DNA from: Acidobacteriota bacterium
GTDB lineage: Bacteria > Acidobacteriota > Terriglobia > Bryobacterales > Bryobacteraceae
DNA length: 6,296 nt
Direction of reading: 5' to 3'
Assembly: GCA_021788955.1 (NCBI GenBank)
Contig: JAJYKC010000158.1
Coordinates: 1-6,296 of the forward strand
Within the stretch, counting starts at the first letter, position 1. Every line of letters begins with the position of its first letter. This document shows, piece by piece, positions 5,302 to 6,296 of the stretch. Under the pieces are notes generated by a model, which worked only from the letters and a program-made list of their open reading frames with translations, was not told the origin of the DNA and ran no database searches. The position numbers and the translations under genes are program-made.

Positions 5302-6272
5302 TTACTTTTCGGCGAGCCAAGTGAGGTTACTCCAGGTGGTGGCGGCGGTAATCAGCGTGTTTGCGTCGCAGCCGTACAGATAGAAGTAGGGTTGCGTGGG
5401 GCCTTTGTGCCAGGCGCCGGTGGCGCGGTCGAAAGTGGCGAGCGTGTTCTGCTGGCCGGCGAGGGCTGATTTCGGGTCCGGCTGTGATTTGACGGACATC
5501 CAGAGTCTGTCCTCATCGCAGAGCGCCACTCCGCTTATATCCGCGAGCGAGAAGGGAAACGGATAGCTGGCGAGTAGCGTCCCGTCCCGTCGAGGGAGAA
5601 CTCCATGTAGCGGTGCGCCAAGGGGGAGCCCCAGCCGACGCGGTCTTTCGAGCTGACGAAGAAGGAACCGCCAACAGGCGTTTCCAATCCGAGAAATGTG
5701 CTTCGCGGGACCGCGCCGCGGAGCGGCGTTCCCTGTATGTCGAAGCGCTGGATCATCAAGTAACTCGCGGCGTCGCCCACGTCTCTGCCAGAGTCGTCCT
5801 TCAGAAGACCTGCCGTCCAGATGGTTCCATCATGGGCGATGGTGACCGCGAACGGGACGTAGGGCTCCGTCCGCACGACTCGCTGGCCTTCTCCGCCGGG
5901 GGAGACGATGGTCAGGAAGCCTCCGGCTTCGTCGGAGGTTCCGGCGTACACCACATAGCCTTCAACGCTTCGGGCGAACTGATGACTCCCGATGTTAACG
6001 CCCCCGCCGCCTTCGCTCTGAAGGACGATCTCCTGCGCTTCGGAGCCGGAAGAATCGTAGATCCGCAACAGCGGCGCGCCGCTCATGTGCCCCTCGATCA
6101 TCAGGAGGGCTCCGCCGCTCCAGGCGCCGATCGGTTCGCCGCCGTTGGGCGGACTGGGGGAGAGAAGAACCGAGCGGATCGGGGTTTGGGCCAGTAGCGG
6201 TCCAACGTGGCACGCCAGCATGGCGAACGCCGCGGCGAGCGGCGGCGCAGAGAGTCGACGAACTTCCGTCAT
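5302..6272 (-). pseudogene. Second exported beta-propeller-like gene, frameshifted paralogue of 3566-4549
   Basis: The ATG at 6270-6272 has GAGG (6277-6280) four bases upstream. The protein starts with a signal peptide (MTEVRRLSAPPLAAAFAML, likely cleavage at LLA/QT) and follows the intact paralogue closely: WSGGALL, IYDSSGSE, QRVVRTEPY, DGTIWTAGL, QRFDIQG, GAVPRSTF, SSKDRVGW and HRYMEFSLDG. After residue 230 the frame is lost at a tandem GTCCC duplication (5579-5588), giving 15 aberrant residues and a stop at 5535. Removing five bases restores a frame of 966 bases, or 321 residues, ending in TTWSNLTWLAEK like the intact copy. The downstream 92 codons have no stop and keep both cysteines (ALC, YGC), so the break is recent or reversible. 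It may be a pseudogene, a phase-variable gene, or an assembly error. As written, it would make a 245-residue protein lacking the last blades. Confidence 0.8.
5579..5591. repeat. GTCCC tandem duplication causing the frameshift
   Basis: The plus strand reads GTCCCGTCCCGTC where the intact paralogue has a single unit (CTTTCCGTC at 3834-3844). The extra five bases account exactly for the loss of frame in the second propeller-like gene, since 971 minus 5 is divisible by three. It is a short pentanucleotide repeat of about 2.6 units. Confidence 0.85.
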
Positions 6273-6291
6273 ATTCCCTCGCTTTTCGTCT

Positions 6292-6296
6292 ATTAT
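6292..6296 (-). promoter_or_regulatory. Possible -10 element of the second propeller-like gene (cut by the window edge)
   Basis: The minus strand enters the window as ATAAT, which would complete a TATAAT if the next base outside is right. It sits 19 bases before the ATG, close to the 20 bases seen for the candidate -10 of the Cys-rich gene. The -35 region is outside the window, so this is only a suggestion. Confidence 0.2.

Larger units (their letters stand above)
5263..6200 (-). repeat. Diverged segmental duplication, copy B
   Basis: Counterpart of copy A (3526-4480). It holds the bshC tail remnant and the frameshifted propeller-like gene. Divergence in the bshC tail (about three quarters identical) looks similar to that of the neighbouring gene, in keeping with a single event. 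The outer limit is approximate. Confidence 0.7.

Noticed and set aside
5302..5529. Independent 75-residue gene starting at ATG 5529
   Set aside because: It aligns throughout with the C-terminus of the intact paralogue, and homology continues upstream of this ATG to the frameshift point.
5535..5592. Programmed ribosomal frameshift in the second propeller-like gene
   Set aside because: The lesion is a five-base tandem duplication absent from the paralogue, with no slippery heptamer seen, so mutation is simpler.
5613..6197. Plus-strand open frame opposite the second propeller-like gene
   Set aside because: It is a shadow of the paralogous coding on the minus strand. An equivalent shadow occurs at 3866-4228.
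1..6296. CRISPR array, tRNA, rRNA, insertion sequence or integrase
   Set aside because: No regularly spaced repeats, cloverleaf, terminal inverted repeats or transposase motifs were seen on either strand.

Overview
This 6.3 kb window is GC-rich, densely coded bacterial chromosome. Four recognisable housekeeping-type genes fill the first 3.6 kb. The remaining 2.7 kb holds exported proteins I cannot assign to a characterised family. A frataxin (CyaY) gene lying beside a bacillithiol-synthesis gene (BshC), the high GC content and a family of small exported beta-propeller-like proteins together suggest an Acidobacteriota member of the Solibacter/Bryobacter type. That assignment is inference from gene content, not from a marker gene.

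Left part (1-1857, minus strand): a tight operon reads cyaY, then hemW, then a threonine aldolase gene that runs off the left edge. cyaY and hemW share one base at a TAATG stop/start junction, and hemW overlaps the aldolase start by 13 bases. CyaY is an iron-binding regulator of Fe-S cluster assembly and HemW is a radical SAM (Fe-S) heme chaperone, so the first two genes fit an iron/heme theme. A 125-base divergent gap (1858-1982) separates this operon from bshC (1983-3560, plus strand), which encodes the last step of bacillithiol synthesis, a thiol linked to iron-sulfur metabolism in other bacteria.

Right part (3566-6296, minus strand): an intact exported protein of 327 residues with propeller-like repeats (3566-4549) is translationally coupled (ATGA overlap) to an upstream gene for a 182-residue exported protein. 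That protein ends in a Cys/Tyr/Gly-rich domain with ten cysteines in 58 residues (4546-5094). The pair has its own perfect -35 box and a strong Shine-Dalgarno. Further upstream is a second, diverged copy of the propeller-like gene (5302-6272), broken by a 5-base tandem duplication (GTCCC) that shifts the frame, while the rest of its reading frame stays open.

The second copy is flanked by about 38 bases resembling the 3' end of bshC. This indicates that the duplicated segment began inside bshC and that the locus next to bshC is the ancestral one. The Cys-rich/propeller-like cassette and its duplication history are the most interesting part of the window. I see no tRNA, rRNA, CRISPR array, transposase or clear intrinsic terminator.
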